Of a DNA stretch of 64,000 bases, positions 12,030-24,300 are shown one piece after another (the first letter of the stretch is position 1; every line of letters starts with the position of its first letter). The stretch spans positions 77,135,150 through 77,199,149 of the forward strand of contig JARZZO010000002.1 in NCBI GenBank assembly GCA_030544215.1, given 5' to 3'. Both the position numbers and the translations under genes were made by a program. This DNA is from Zantedeschia hybrid cultivar. Taxonomy: Eukaryota; Streptophyta; Magnoliopsida; Alismatales; Araceae. Under the pieces are notes generated by a model, which saw only the letters and a list, made by a program, of their open reading frames with translations, was not told where the DNA came from and did no database searches.

Positions 12030-13574
12030 TGTTGGGTTCTCGGGTTTCTTTGGATCGCTCTCGCAGCGGAAAATAAAATAATAAAACGGAGATCCGTTCC
12101 CGTTTCGAAAATCGAAAAAACCAGATTATTGGATAATCAATTCTCACCGTGTGCGGATTCGAATCCGCAACCGTTCGGTTCCGTCGGTGCGACACCGCAA
12201 GCCGCGCAAGTGCCCGGCCTCTAGCGAAGTCCACACAATCCTCCTCGCGATGGATATCCTTACGTTCCTCGTTATTCGCAGCCCACGAAACCTCCGCCGG
12301 TCGCCGCAACGATCGCCGCAATACGCGGACGATTTCCTGTCGAACGGGAGTCGGAGAAGCGACGGAGCAGATCTGGATCTGTCTGGGATGCCAGAGAGAT
12401 AGAGAAAGAGAGGAGGGGCAGCTAGGGTTAGCAGCAGCTTGGCTTGCTCAGCCCGTTCACTATATTTTATACTAACCGTATGATTTTTCATAAAAACCCC
12501 CGGTTTATATAAAACTCACTTATTTATCCATCGCCTTGAGAATCATTTGCGTGTGACCCTCTAGGCCCAATTACCAGTTCGGTTAACAGCCTAATAAGCC
12601 CAGTAACTCCTTACTAGCTTTATTAATCAATTAATAACTCTTTATTAATTAATTAATCAATCGAATTGATGTCACACATCGAATTCGACCGGGCCTCCGA
12701 TCACGTTGGGTGCCAAGCAACACCGTGTGAACTCGGATGTATCGGGGTTAAGTAACCCACTCTTGGAACCTTTCCGCCGACAGTTAACGCATGGATATAA
12801 TCCTTCATTCGTACAATGCTCTTGAGTCAACTTAGGGTATGGCGTGCTGTCAAACTCTAACCGGTCGACTCACTTAGATTGGATGCCGCTGATGATTATC
12901 GGAAAACTCCTTTCCCGATATTATCGTCCGCCCTGGCCAGGGACTTCCGCGCATCCTTCCTAGAGCATTCTCTGTCTAAGTACCGAGAGCGAATGATTCC
13001 TTATTGACACACAATTCCCTTCGACGGTATTCTATTGTACCTAATCATTGGTGTTTTAGAATCCCGTGGCTAGTAACCAAGGTCAAAGCACAGAAGTCCA
13101 CGGACAAGGTGTCTTTGGTGTCTCAGGTCCGAGGACCATCCACACAACTGCGACAATAGAATCAAGCTGGTTGACAGTGAGGTACAATACTATCCAGCGA
13201 TTTAGTTAGATCAATTCAGTGAACTCATTCTCCAATTAGCACCTACAGATTCGCCTTAGTGTCTCCACACAAGTGACTTATAAGATCAGTCACCCTCATC
13301 ATATGAGCAAGAGAAATCTGTACTAGTCTATCCGGATATCCGATGTCTTTCTCGGATATCCTCCGACTATGAACGATTAAGAATATGTGTGTTTAAGTGA
13401 TCAGTCTCATTAGTATGATCTCATCATAATCTGATCACTATAGTACATATTCACGGACTTCATTATGAGACGATAATTAATGCGATTTACACATAATGAA
13501 TATTATGTCATTATATTAATAAATGAACGAGATTTATATAGTCAGATTGGCTTGTAGACTACCTAAAACTAACA
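12030..13574 (-). mobile_element. Solo LTR of a copia-like element (1545 bp) with CTTCA target duplication
   Basis: The ends are TGTTGGG (12030) and CTAACA (13574), flanked by the direct repeat CTTCA at 12025-12029 and 13575-13579. No primer-binding site or coding DNA touches it, so it is a solo LTR. Orientation is minus: a TATAAAATA box reads on the - strand at 12461-12473. It also shares scattered words (GTGTGACCCTCTAGGCCCAA; GGCCAGGGA; CACACAAGTG; TCATCATATGAGCAA) with the LTR at 40484-41900, which has a minus-strand tRNA-Met-type primer site. Open frames at 11923-12491 are shadows of its GC-rich part. Confidence 0.85.
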
Positions 13575-14834
13575 CTTCATTTGCTAGAAGATTCTCTATA
13601 TGCAAAGCCGATGAATAAGTAGGTTCAGCCGACCATCCTCACAGACAAAAATATTGCCAATAGACTATGCAGTTTCGATCCAGTGTGTTGGGCATTTGTT
13701 GATCATGCAGAGCAGTACTCTACGCACTTTGATGCAATTATTAGTTCTAAATTTATAATATTGTTCTCATATGTGACAATTGCTATCGTGATCATTCGAT
13801 GCTACAAAACTCGAGGAGGAGTTTTTTCGAAGTTGGAGAGAACGAGGGAATCTAAGACCAATGTACCACTATGTTATATATGATGGAGTGCATTTATCGT
13901 CGTCGAAGTATCTATTCTAGTTTCATTGTGGCTTGAAAACTCAACAGAAGTTGTCTTATGTGTAGCTTATTGTAAATTGAGTCCTAGATATTTTGTTTAG
14001 CACGTTCGAGACTCATTTAGATATTTTTTATTTTTATTTTATTTTTTACGTAATTTTCATATTATTGTTTCATGTGAGGGATATTTTAGTCTAAAATAAA
14101 ATTTAGGAAGTCATTAGAACATTTTTTCTCTTTAAATGTTCTTTTAAGATAATTTTTTATTTTTCAATGAATATTGTTACGAATTTTAAGTTAATTTTTG
14201 AATTCCTCTTTGTAATGAAAAAGACAACTTTAAGAGAGGATTAGATGTGACGCTTTAGCCACGATGCCAAAAATTATTATCTTGCTGCCAGTATGATGTT
14301 AGAGGCTGTTATCTCACTGTCGGTGCGAGGCCTTCACCACTCACCTCATCTCCCATCAAGCATCTTGCGTATTATTGGCATCATTATATGACATCTTTTG
14401 TTGGAGAGGGATAACAAAGAATATGAGTAAACCTGTCGTTTGCTCACCATGATTTGACATCGCTCGGATGATTAAGCAGCATTGTGCAATCCAAACAGTT
14501 TCCTCTCTCTCTCTCTCTTGACATCATTACTACATAAAAAGAGTTTTGTTTAACAGGAGTGAGTTGTGGCTCCTATGCAGGTCATATCATCTGTCTAGAG
14601 AGCCACCAGAGTATAAAAAAATTAATAAGTACGATTGACAACTAGATCGAATATTGAAATTAGTGAATTCTTTGATTTTTTTATTCAAATTTATCTTGAA
14701 GTTTTTTAATAATTTTTCATTTATTCTCAAACATAACTTTACTATTTAAAATGAATTATGAAACGAATTCCAAAATGTCCATCTCCCTTCTTCTTTATAA
14801 AAGGAAAACTTTGCCAGTAAACAACTAATATTAG
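13575..14834. other. AT-rich intergenic stretch, no gene seen
   Basis: The short frame at 13683-13883 has no family resemblance that I recognise. A CT dinucleotide run is at 14502-14518. Nothing else is supported. Confidence 0.5.
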
Positions 14835-15312
14835 TGAGTTATGTTTGTTGACGGTGCAGGCCACGTAGCCAGCATTGACACCCTGGGCGCCGTCCAATCC
14901 GAGCGATGCGATGACGTTTTCGCTTCCCGTCGAGCAGAGAGCCGGATGTTTTAACTTTTTTTGCTTTTCTTGTTCATTTTTTTTTTAATTTTTTAAGAGG
15001 TCCGATCAAAAATTTGAAGATATAGTCGGCCAGTTGGATCGGTCCCGATTCAATTATATTTATTTTTGAAAATAAATACTTTTAGTACCTATCTTGATTT
15101 TCGTGTAAAAAAGTTTTTTTTTTCATACAACCTAGTTGGGGCTGACCCGAGTTGGCCGACTGTACCATCGGATTTTTGATCGCATGTCTCAAAAAATAGA
15201 AAAAATAAAATAAAATGTCCTACTCTCTGTTGGATGGATGATCAGACGAGGGGGTCAGTGCAGGCCACTTGGCGGCCTGCAAAGCCCCCACTGCAACAAG
15301 CATTACTTAATG
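14835..15312. repeat. Fold-back (long inverted repeat) element
   Basis: The inner arms pair well: GATCAAAAAT...AGTCGGCCA at about 15003-15038 is the reverse complement of TGGCCGACTGTACC...ATTTTTGATC at about 15153-15184. Outer arms also pair: the GCAGGCCACG region near 14856 with the GGCGGCCTGC region near 15270, and GCAGAGAGCC near 14933 with CTACTCTCTG near 15220. There is no coding capacity. It looks like a MITE with long imperfect inverted repeats. Exact ends and target duplication are unclear. Confidence 0.55.
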
Positions 15313-15754
15313 TTAGTATACCATATTTTTTGTCTCATATTTCTTATCACATTTGTCAAGAGCTGTTTGATTATTAAAATGATAATGATATTAAAATTAC
15401 TTTTGGCATAATCTTTTAACAGTAAACTTGTGTTAATAAGAATCCTTTTATCAAATTATCCGACAGCTCTAGTGGCAAAAGATGTGTCAAGAAGTATGAT
15501 AGGAAAGTACATACTAATCACAGCTGGAGCTGTTGGAGTTTGTACCGAGAGGATCCTCCTCCATGATTGATTCCCTGTGGGAGGACCTCACGTTAAAATG
15601 TGGGTGCTGTTAAAAGGGAGACCAAGGATACCTCTCCGTCTCCAACTCCTGTGTTAAACTCTCACTTCCTCATGCCCTGCTCTCTCTTCTCCTTTCCCAT
15701 CACACCTCTACATGAACCATTTGCTCTGCCGACACTTTGGCAGCTTCACAGGTG

Positions 15755-15786
<32 letters not shown>

Positions 15787-17112
15787 TCCCCTGCTATAAG
15801 GAAACTATGGAGCTGGTCATGTGGTCATGTCCAGTTGCCACACTTCACACTACATCCATGACCATAAAGGGTGCTTATCAGAAGTTCTAGTGCCAATGTT
15901 TTCAAGGATGGGAAGGGAAATGGATGGTCTTTGCTCTGCAGAGCTCCTGGCTCTTGTTGTTCTTCGTCATTGTTTTCATTTTTTTGGGGTCATAATATGG
16001 AGGATGTGATGGGGCAACGGGTGGTGCTGAAGCTGGGAATCCAAATGCTTATCTTCTGGTGCATGGGCTGCATTATTTACTTTTATCTGGCTTTCTGTTG
16101 TTCAGCTGGATTAAACTTGGCTCTATGTTCAGCTGGTGCTGATTTTTCTTTTCTTTTTTTTAAAGGGAGGCTAATGTCCATTGTTTTCATAGTGAAAAAG
16201 GTAGAATCGTAACCAGAGAATATGGCCCTCAAACAAATTCTCATTCAATCTACCAAAATCTGCAAAATTCTTACTTTAAATCACTAACCCAGTATCTCAA
16301 TTCTCATACAAGATCCAGCAAAATTTTTAAGTTGGCTTCTAAGTCAAAATTCAGTGAGATACCTTCATATGTGCGAATATAATTCATGGGGGTGAGTTTA
16401 ATTGCACATTTCACTGACCTCCCAGTGATTCTTTCAGCATTTCATTACTTTTTTCTCCCCATCCACAATTTCAGCTTTATTTGGGTTCTCTTTCGTTCTG
16501 CATTTGGGTCCTTTTTGTTCCTTTTTATTTTTCCTTGTCTTGGGGATCAAAGCTGTTTATTGGAAAATCTGGGTTTGGGTACTGGCAATATAGCTTTAAC
16601 TCATAATTCAGTAGCAAATCATGGGCATCTGCATTGTCTCATTCATGTTTCTATCTATTTTTTTCTTTCCAGGGAGCCTTTCTAGGCTAATGTACTTTTT
16701 ATGTTATTTATTGGGATTCGATTTCAGTGCATTATTGCTTCAGAAATTATGACACAAGATGGTTATTCTTTCCTTTCTTGATGCCATTTATGGATCCTCT
16801 GAACTATGTTTTTTGCATCTTGTGTTTCCAGACATCTGCTTCTTTTCTCAACTGTTTCTAGGTATTAGGGTCTATAATTCTAAGAGAATGTATATTGTGG
16901 ATTTAAACAAATGGCTACTGTCTCTACTTGGTTGTCCTTGTCATTCATAGGTCACGAACTCAAAAACCTTTCAGTTTTTTTTTTAATTTCCAATTTTCCT
17001 CCTATTTTCTTGTTACTGCTGGTTCAACATTGTTATACTTTTTTGTTTATCAGAGATATGGAAGTAGAACTTTAGAGTTTGTGCTCCTTTGCTTGAAGTT
17101 GCACCCTTACAG
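15313..17112. other. Upstream region, probable 5' leader and leader intron of the LOL1-like gene
   Basis: No protein gene is visible. A T-rich tract precedes a probable acceptor AG at 17111-17112 (GCACCCTTACAG), so the start codon at 17143 probably lies in an exon with about 30 bp of leader. A pyrimidine-rich stretch at 15640-15790 could hold the first, non-coding exon, with a possible donor GT at 15752. This is inference only. Short frames here are T-rich intron noise. Confidence 0.4.
15755..15783 (+). repeat. (CT)14 microsatellite
   Basis: Perfect CT dinucleotide run in the probable 5' region of the LOL1-like gene. Pyrimidine runs near start sites are common in plant promoters and leaders. 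Confidence 0.95.
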
Positions 17113-17142
17113 AGTTGGGAAGGTCACTAAATTATAAAGGAA

Positions 17143-19380
17143 ATGCCAGTTCCTCTCGCCCCATATCCAGCACCTGTTCCAGTGCCATTCGCCCAATCAA
17201 ATGGTAGTTTCTTCTGACTCACCTTTAAGTTTTAGTTGAATTGTTTGGATTGCTATTGTTTGAAGGCAGGTTTTTTCAAATATGTGCCAATATCATGGAT
17301 CAGAATCTTCTCATACGGAGACTGTGAAGCCACATTTTACATTTATGTGTTGGCTGAATTTAAGGGGTTGTTTGGTGTGCCATAGACATGCTGTGAAACA
17401 TATTAAAATGCCATGAAATGGCATTTTCCTTCTGTTTTGAGGCTGCAAATTGTTTTATGGTGTTTTTCATCTATTGTAGTATCACAATCTTGTCTTTCAA
17501 ATCAGTTGATCTATATGACACTCTTTGTTCCTGATTTTGGTTCTGTCCAAAGCTGCCAAAAACCAAAGCCAGGGATTTTAAAACTGGTAATTTTAAAATA
17601 TATGATTTTATTTTCCCCAGTTTTAAAACCAGCATTTTCAGAATCAATGTTTTACTACATTTTATGTCGAACCAAATGGCTCCCATGCTCTCATACTTCA
17701 AAAATTGAATTCTATGGTAGCTAATAACAAGCACATATATAAAATTTCCCAGCTTACCTATGATTTAAGTTCACTTTATGACTAGTGAGACAAATCTATG
17801 ATTTTGGATTACTTAATTTGCTTTGATTCTGACTTTCCAGTGGATTACATATTTAGAACAGCATGCTTGTCTACATTATCCCTGTGTCTGAAGTTCAGAA
17901 CACAGGAAAGTTTCCCTTGTTGTTGGTTGCTTGCAAGAGTGGGTTCCATCCTGATTAGGTGCTTACATTTTAATACTTAACTCTTCATGTTAGGGATGTG
18001 CTAATGTTTGAAGAATACGGATAGTCTTGTGGAACCTTAGATCTGATAACATAAAACCTAAAAAGGAATCAAAAGAAGTACAAGGAAGTGTCAAGTATTG
18101 TAGATTGAATTCAAATGTTTAGTCATGTAGTGAAATAATCCACAACATGCACATAAGGAGATTCATGGAGACATTTGCCTCAACAATCAACAAAAAATGC
18201 ATTTTCTTTAGTTGGAAGTACCAAAACTTCTAAACGCTTCAACTTGTCTACTGGTGTTCCAGTGGTAAATGTTTCTTTCAGCCTCCCAAACCCCCCCCCC
18301 CCCCCACTATAAGAACCCTTATCCTCTTCTCTTGGTTCTAAGGTGTTTATCTGCCAAAGATTTTGATTATGTGTAAACATAGGTACACAAAGCCAACTTG
18401 TTTGTTCTGGATGTCGAAATCTCCTCCTTTATCCACTTGGAGCAACAACAGTATGTTGTGCAGTATGCAATGCAGTGACTACTGTCCCACCACCTGGTAT
18501 GCTTTGTAGCTTTCAAATAAGATGTCTTTTTTATTCAATTGTGTTTGGTTGTTTGTAACCATAAATTGATTTATTATCCAGTCCATAGTTGCAGGGGGAA
18601 CGGACATGGGAATGGTAATGGCAACGAGATGGGAGCGGGGAGTCATCTAGTTTACTATTCAAATTTCCCTTGGGAGTGTGAGCAGGAACAGGGAACGGGA
18701 ATGCTTTTGGGAGTGGGAGCGATGGCAAAATGAACGAATCCTGATACTTAAATCCAGTCGTATACATTACGCCCATAATAATTTATAAACATAGTCTTGG
18801 GAATCTATATTCCTACACATTGTTCCAAGGGCCAAATGACTTTTGATTGGAGAGAAGAAAGTAGAATTTTTGAAGTGAAAAGGAGATGATCTAATAGTAT
18901 TCTTCATTGTAAATTTATCATAGAATGAGTTAACATTAGTAGGATAAGTAAACAATGCACCTCATTGTTTAATGTTTTTGCTAAGTGTGACAAAAGAGTG
19001 CATCAGATGTGTGCCTTGAAATTTGTCAATTCTTAAAGTTATGTATGTGAATGTTAATTTTCTTCACTTACCGGCTTAAAATTTGTTGACTTTGAGATAG
19101 GCACGGAAATGGCGCAATTGCTTTGTGGTGGCTGTCACACACTTCTGATGTACATTCGTGGAGCAACGAGTGTGCAGTGTTCTTGTTGTCACACAATTAA
19201 CATGGCATTAGAAGGTGAGGATATTCCTGTTGAGGATAGGCAACATCTACAAGAAATTCTATTTTCATGTAGAAGATAATATTAGCTAATAGTACTCTGG
19301 TCAAGAGGATATGAGATTCTTAAACTTTGATTGGAATTTGATTTGCTATTTTCTCATCTTCTTGGCATGCTCAATATATT

Positions 19381-19430
<50 letters not shown>

Positions 19431-21542
19431 CACTCAAATTTGATGAGTTTGATCCACAAATGTTCAGGTCTGGCTTATGATAATTCTATCCATCGGTGAG
19501 TTTTGTGGTATTCTCATAGGAAAGGAATCAAAATGGTGATGAAGGCTTCTCTAGACACTTGGAAATCAAAATAGCCCAGACTCTGAAATAGATGCATTCT
19601 GCTACTAATCGATGCTTACTCATATTCACTCTAAAACTAGAGGATTCTGATGTTGATGTGGTGACACATTTGGTAAATAAGGCCATTGAAGGAATATTTC
19701 CTGATGAAACAGGTTACAATCTTTGGGATGCTTACAATTGCAGAAGTCTGTCACTCAGTCCCAGTAGGAACACAGCTGTAAAAAGACACTTACTACAAGC
19801 ACTTTTAAGGCTTGTCATTCACTACTTTCAATGTAGGTTGATTTCATAGTGTTTCAAGAATTTTCTTTGGTCATCTGCTTTTGACTAGATTTCATTGTTA
19901 TGGGTTCACCTCTGTCCAGATGAAACTTTATTGAAGTATAGTTTAGATTTGCAAGCACATTAAATCTGGGTCTTATACCCATATGTCGATCATAGGGTTA
20001 ACCTTCATTAAGAATTTTCAGTGGATTTTCCATAAATATGTCAGGTCTTTATGTGAGGAATAATGTTCACTTCTTTGACTTACAAATATGAAGAATAAAG
20101 GTAATAGAGGGAGCCTAAATACTCCAGAGAATGAAAAATTATTATTTTTTTCATTTGATAACATCTTCGCTCCTTCGATCCTGTTAAACTGGCATGTGCA
20201 TGTACTTGTTTCTATGTTTGAGCCTGTGTGTGGCCTCAACGAACCAAACTAGGCAGCAATAGATGCATCATTCATAAGTGTCTCATCTAAATGGTTTGTA
20301 TCTTGTGGCAGCTAATCAAGTTGCACATGTGAATTGTGGGAACTGTCGTATGTTGCTGATGTACCAGTATGGAGCACGATCTGTGAAATGTGCTGTTTGC
20401 AATTTTGTAACATCAATTGGGGTAAGTAATCTTAATTAATTGCCAGTTCCCTCTTTTAATTTGCAGCTGGATTTTAGCAAAGATGCTTCTGGATTACCTT
20501 TATGAATTCACAATCTTTTTCTTCAAAAGCTCTGATGAGTGTCATGCATGTGATAATATAGTTTTTGAGTAAGACACTGAACGCTGCAAAGTTCAAATGT
20601 GAAACTATTGCTGTCATGTAAAAAGGCACAGATTTTAAGATATATGTCTACATGATTTACTCATAGAAGGATTGCTGCCAGCCTGCCACTAGATTTTTCA
20701 GTAAATCACTTGAAGAGACATAGGTTTCTCCTTTCTCCCGTCCTGCATATTGTGATTAATGCATGTGATAATATAGTTTTTGAGTAAGACACTGAACGCT
20801 GCAAAGTTCAAATGTGAAACTATTGCTGTCATGTAAAAAGGCACAGATTTTAAGATATATGTCTACATGATTTACTCATAGAAGGATTGCTGCCAGCCTG
20901 CCACTAGATTTTTCAGTAAATCACTTGAAGAGACATAGGTTTCTCCTTTCTCCCGTCCTGCATATTGTGATTACAATGACCTTCCTAAGTTTAACTGCAA
21001 ACATGGCTTTAGGGAGATTAAAATAGTGGGACAAGATTCATGTAGCTGACCCCAAATAAATGGGATGAGGCTCTATTGCTGCTTCTGTTGGATATCAATC
21101 TTGAGGTTTCTTATTATTACTATGGCACTGCCAAGCAACAAAGTGTATTAAGAGCTTTTACCTCCATTTTTACACGTGTTCACTCTAGCATTTTATATTT
21201 GTGTCACCTCCATTCACAAATGAGCAAATTTGTGCCATTGAATACAACTCAGTTCCAAATGTACTGCAGTTTGCACTGTCACAAGACATAGACATAGCTA
21301 ATAGTCCACCTCCTTCAGTGGATGTGCTTGGAAATTAGTTGTTAATTTTTAATTGATTTCATAAGATTTTTGTAAGTGATTATACACCGTCCATTGACTA
21401 TTATTAAACCATCAAAGTTTGATGTGACTCACTCATCACAGAAAATGGATTTTGTTAAAGAAGTAATGCCACACTTATCTTATTTTCACTTTGTTAATAT
21501 ATGCAGGCCACCCCTGGTACAGAGCAGAAGTTCAGTAACTAA
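17143..21542 (+). CDS. LOL1: LSD1-like zinc-finger protein (LOL1 type), five coding exons
   Basis: Coding exons by hand: 17143-17203, 18383-18496, 19101-19214, 20312-20421, 21507-21542. All introns are GT-AG, phases agree, and the sum is 435 nt (144 residues plus stop). The product starts MPVPLAPYP and has three LSD1-type C2C2 fingers, one per exon 2, 3 and 4: C-x2[11 protein letters not shown], then C-x2[11 protein letters not shown], then C-x2[11 protein letters not shown], each closed by C-x2-C. In Arabidopsis this family regulates hypersensitive cell death: LSD1 restrains it and LOL1 promotes it. It acts as a nuclear/cytoplasmic scaffold, for example with bZIP proteins. Length and start match known LOL1 proteins. 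Exon 4 to exon 5 joins in phase 0, adding a short ...EQKFSN tail. No lesion is seen, so it is probably functional. Orthology to LOL1 rather than a sister paralogue is likely but not proven. Confidence 0.93.
18285..18307. repeat. Poly-C homopolymer in intron 1 of the LOL1-like gene
   Basis: A run of about 16 C follows CCCAAA just upstream of exon 2. Homopolymers like this are prone to slippage and sequencing error. Confidence 0.85.
19385..19428 (+). repeat. (TC)22 microsatellite in intron 3 of the LOL1-like gene
   Basis: Perfect TC run of 44 bp between exons 3 and 4. It should be polymorphic. Confidence 0.95.
20544..20973 (+). repeat. Perfect 215-bp tandem duplication in the last intron of the LOL1-like gene
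   Basis: Copy 1 is 20544-20758 and copy 2 is 20759-20973. Reading both copies base by base I find no difference. Each starts ATGCATGTGATAAT and ends ATTGTGATTA. It sits between coding exons 4 and 5 and adds no coding sequence. Total identity implies a very recent duplication or an assembly duplication. Confidence 0.95.
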
Positions 21543-21834
21543 CCATTTGGAAATGGCAACCTTTGTGACACCAGTCTCAATCTCAGTTTCTCTTCCCTTC
21601 CTGCAACTACAGCAGCCTTGTGTACTAGCAGGTGAAAGACATTTCACTTGTTGCACTGCTTTCAGAAGTCCAGTGTACAGTGTTCTTTGTTTGGAGTTCC
21701 ACTTCCATGCACACACCTTCCAATAAGAAGCAGCTTCGGCATGTCTGTAGCTAGCTTGAGGAAATTTCGAGGGATATTATCATATTATATGTGTGATTAT
21801 CTACAAGAGCTATTTGATCTTGCTGCATAGGTGT

Positions 21835-21840
21835 AATAAA
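21835..21840 (+). terminator. Polyadenylation signal of the LOL1-like gene
   Basis: AATAAA lies 293 bp after the stop codon, in a context (TGTAATAAAGC) that fits a near-upstream element. The cleavage site is not visible directly. Confidence 0.5.
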
Positions 21841-21844
21841 GCAA

Positions 21845-23535
21845 GCTATGAGGGATAGCATCTGCTTGTATGCTGCTTGAGTTCTTCTGGTTCTTCCTTA
21901 TTTCTCTGCCTTGAGGGCTCCTTTGTAAACATGGGCTTCTGTGCCTATTGCAGAAAGCCATTTTCATCCATGGATCTCAGGTCATTTTTCCTTGGTTGAG
22001 TATTTGTTCCTGTTTGGACAATTTACATGTTTTTACTGGAAATCATGGTTTTAAGCAACTAGCCACTTTGAACTGGAACTAGGTGAATATTATTGCTTCA
22101 AATAATCTTAAATTAGCTTGAACAACCCTCCTGAACCGGGCGGAAATTTGACCCTTAACAAATTTAATAACTTCGAACTGGCAGCTCAAAATCAAATTTT
22201 TTGACACTTCTTTACTTTTTTACATTTTAAGTAAGTATTACTATGTTATATTTAATATTTAATAAATACACTATAATTACTGGCCGATTCAGGCCTGAAC
22301 CAGAACTGGAACTAGAATTGGGATCGGAACTGGCCCTGCCAGATGGTTTCAGTTCCCAAACTGATTTTTTAGATCATGCTGGAAATGAACTGGTCAGGAA
22401 TATTTTCTTTTTGCACCTGGAAATGTACAATATATGTAACCACCTGTATGGCACAGGTATGACTATGTCTACCCTTGTATGTATTCTAAGTTTGCATAAC
22501 TTACCACTTCCATACATGTGAAAGCCCAAGGTTACCATATGGAAACAATGGTATTGAATTTTACTTGGTTGCTTAATTAATACCCTTTCACAGTCAAATG
22601 AGTCCTCATAAGCACATCAACAAATCTGCACATGCAGTTTTAGACAAGCATCAACTTAGAGGAGTCTGTTAATTGGGTGATGAGGAACGATAGTGGGAAG
22701 ATATTCAGGCATCTCATCCGGACCTGACCCTAGGCAGAACAAACCCTGTCGTAGGGTTGTCTTCTCCGTCACGAAAAATCATAGAGAAAAGAACTAGGGT
22801 TTCTATTTCTTCATCTTGAAAAATTCATCTTCATTAGGTCAAGATGTACATAGGCTCCCTCTTTTAAAAGAAAAAAGTTGTAACTTTGCAACCATGCCAT
22901 ATAAGATTAGAAAGTAATATAAATATCCTTACTGCTGAATAATATTCAAATAAATGTCAATTTTATCCCTAAAAAATAAAGAAAAAATACATAGATGGGC
23001 AAAATTTTTATTTTTATTTTCTAAATCTGGTGCTCCTCCTGTGCGCTGACGGAGGACCTTGGGGTGAAGCTTTCTAGGTGGTGAAATAGGATTGGGGCAC
23101 TTATTCTCTTTAATCTTTTTTGTACCAGCAGTGGTGTAGTAAGCATTATTTTTATATAAAAGGCCTGCGTTCCCCACATGGGTCCCTATATATGGTAAAT
23201 CATAGACAAGAAACCAATGTCAGGCCATGGCAGATATGAGCTAAGGTTTCATGCATCTGAGAGGTGCTCTATATTGCTTTTGTGTTAAAGTACAAGATCT
23301 AAGCCATCATGTTCTTACATCTTTTAACATTTAAGATTGTTCCTGCCTCATATGAAAGGTAGGTCTTAGTGCACCATCTCTCATGGTGCAATTTCATGTG
23401 AATTGAACATCTGACCTTAAAGATCAGATGGTCCCACATACAATGGTGTAAAAAAAAAATTTTACTAAGCTTGAAGACTATCTGAGATGGACTCCCTTTC
23501 TATCTTGCCATTGTTTGAACGATTGTTGATGATGG
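21845..23535. other. Intergenic region without a recognisable gene
   Basis: Repeat-like GAACTGGAACT / GGAACTGG words at 22065-22400 suggest an old element. Frames at 22243-22521 and 22929-23177 have no family features. No RNA gene was found. Confidence 0.45.
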
Positions 23536-24300
23536 CTGACTGGGTTTTGACCTAGTTGGGCCCAACTGGACAGCCTAGGAAGCCTATGGCCCACCTCAAT
23601 ATAGTGTCGCGTGCGACGGTCACGTGAGTCCTTACAAGCACATGACAAGATAGGTGAAGTCCGTAGGTCTCATGAGGCGACCCCACTGGGTCCCCAGTGG
23701 AAGGCCTAGTTTCCCGAGAGGGTCAAGTTCTTAAGAGATTCATCAATGTCTCTCCAGAGGACCAGGCTCTTGAGGATGTCTGTCCCAACTTCTCGAGAGG
23801 GCTAGACTCTCAGAAGGATTCAACATCTCCTTTGCTCTGCACTTAGCAAGAAGGCAAGGTCCCTTGAAAAGGCTTAAATATTGAGACCCTGACTCCCCAA
23901 GAAGGCAGGACTCTTAGGATGTTTCAAATTCTCTCCTTCCAGCTCCTAAGCGGGAATTATGATCAAAACACAGCAACTGTCCAATCATGGTAGGTCCCAC
24001 GATCTCCACCATTCTAAAGAGAAAGAGGCAGCATGTTCTAGCCTGTCCATCCATGATCACCCTCAATCATAGCCTCCAAATCGTGGGGGGACGAAAGGCT
24101 GTTACATGAAAGATTCTCTAATGCTTATATGGGGATGATATAAATAGAATGATCTCCCTCCAGAAGAAGGTATGAAAACTCATACCCAAAAATTCTTAGC
24201 CTACTAGCTTCCTCCAAGGATTTAACTTAGGCATCGGAAGGTGTTTCCTTACTTAAATGGGGAACCCTTGATTGCCTTTTAGTGTTTGTAGGTTTCAAGA
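23536..24300 (+). mobile_element. Decayed gypsy-type LTR remnant
   Basis: Several ~45-bp imperfect repeats built on (C)CGAGAGGG...CTCTTGAG-like words occur over 23690-23960. A TATA box (GATATAAATAG, 24137-24147) follows, then ACTTAGGCATCGGAAGG (24227-24243), a phrase I know from the R-U5 part of many plant gypsy LTRs. This order reads as U3, TATA, R-U5 on the + strand. Ends and target duplications are not recognisable, and no coding partner is nearby. Confidence 0.5.

Noticed and set aside
12155..12176. GGATTCGAATCC word as a tRNA B box
   Set aside because: No cloverleaf, A box or acceptor stem around it; it is inside an LTR.
12149..12475. Arg-rich frames on both strands
   Set aside because: They lie in the GC-rich part of a solo LTR; both strands are open only because of base composition.
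17364..17690. MITE in intron 1 of the LOL1-like gene (GGGGTTGTTTGGT...ACCAAATGGCTCCC ends)
   Set aside because: The ends are weakly complementary and no target duplication could be found.
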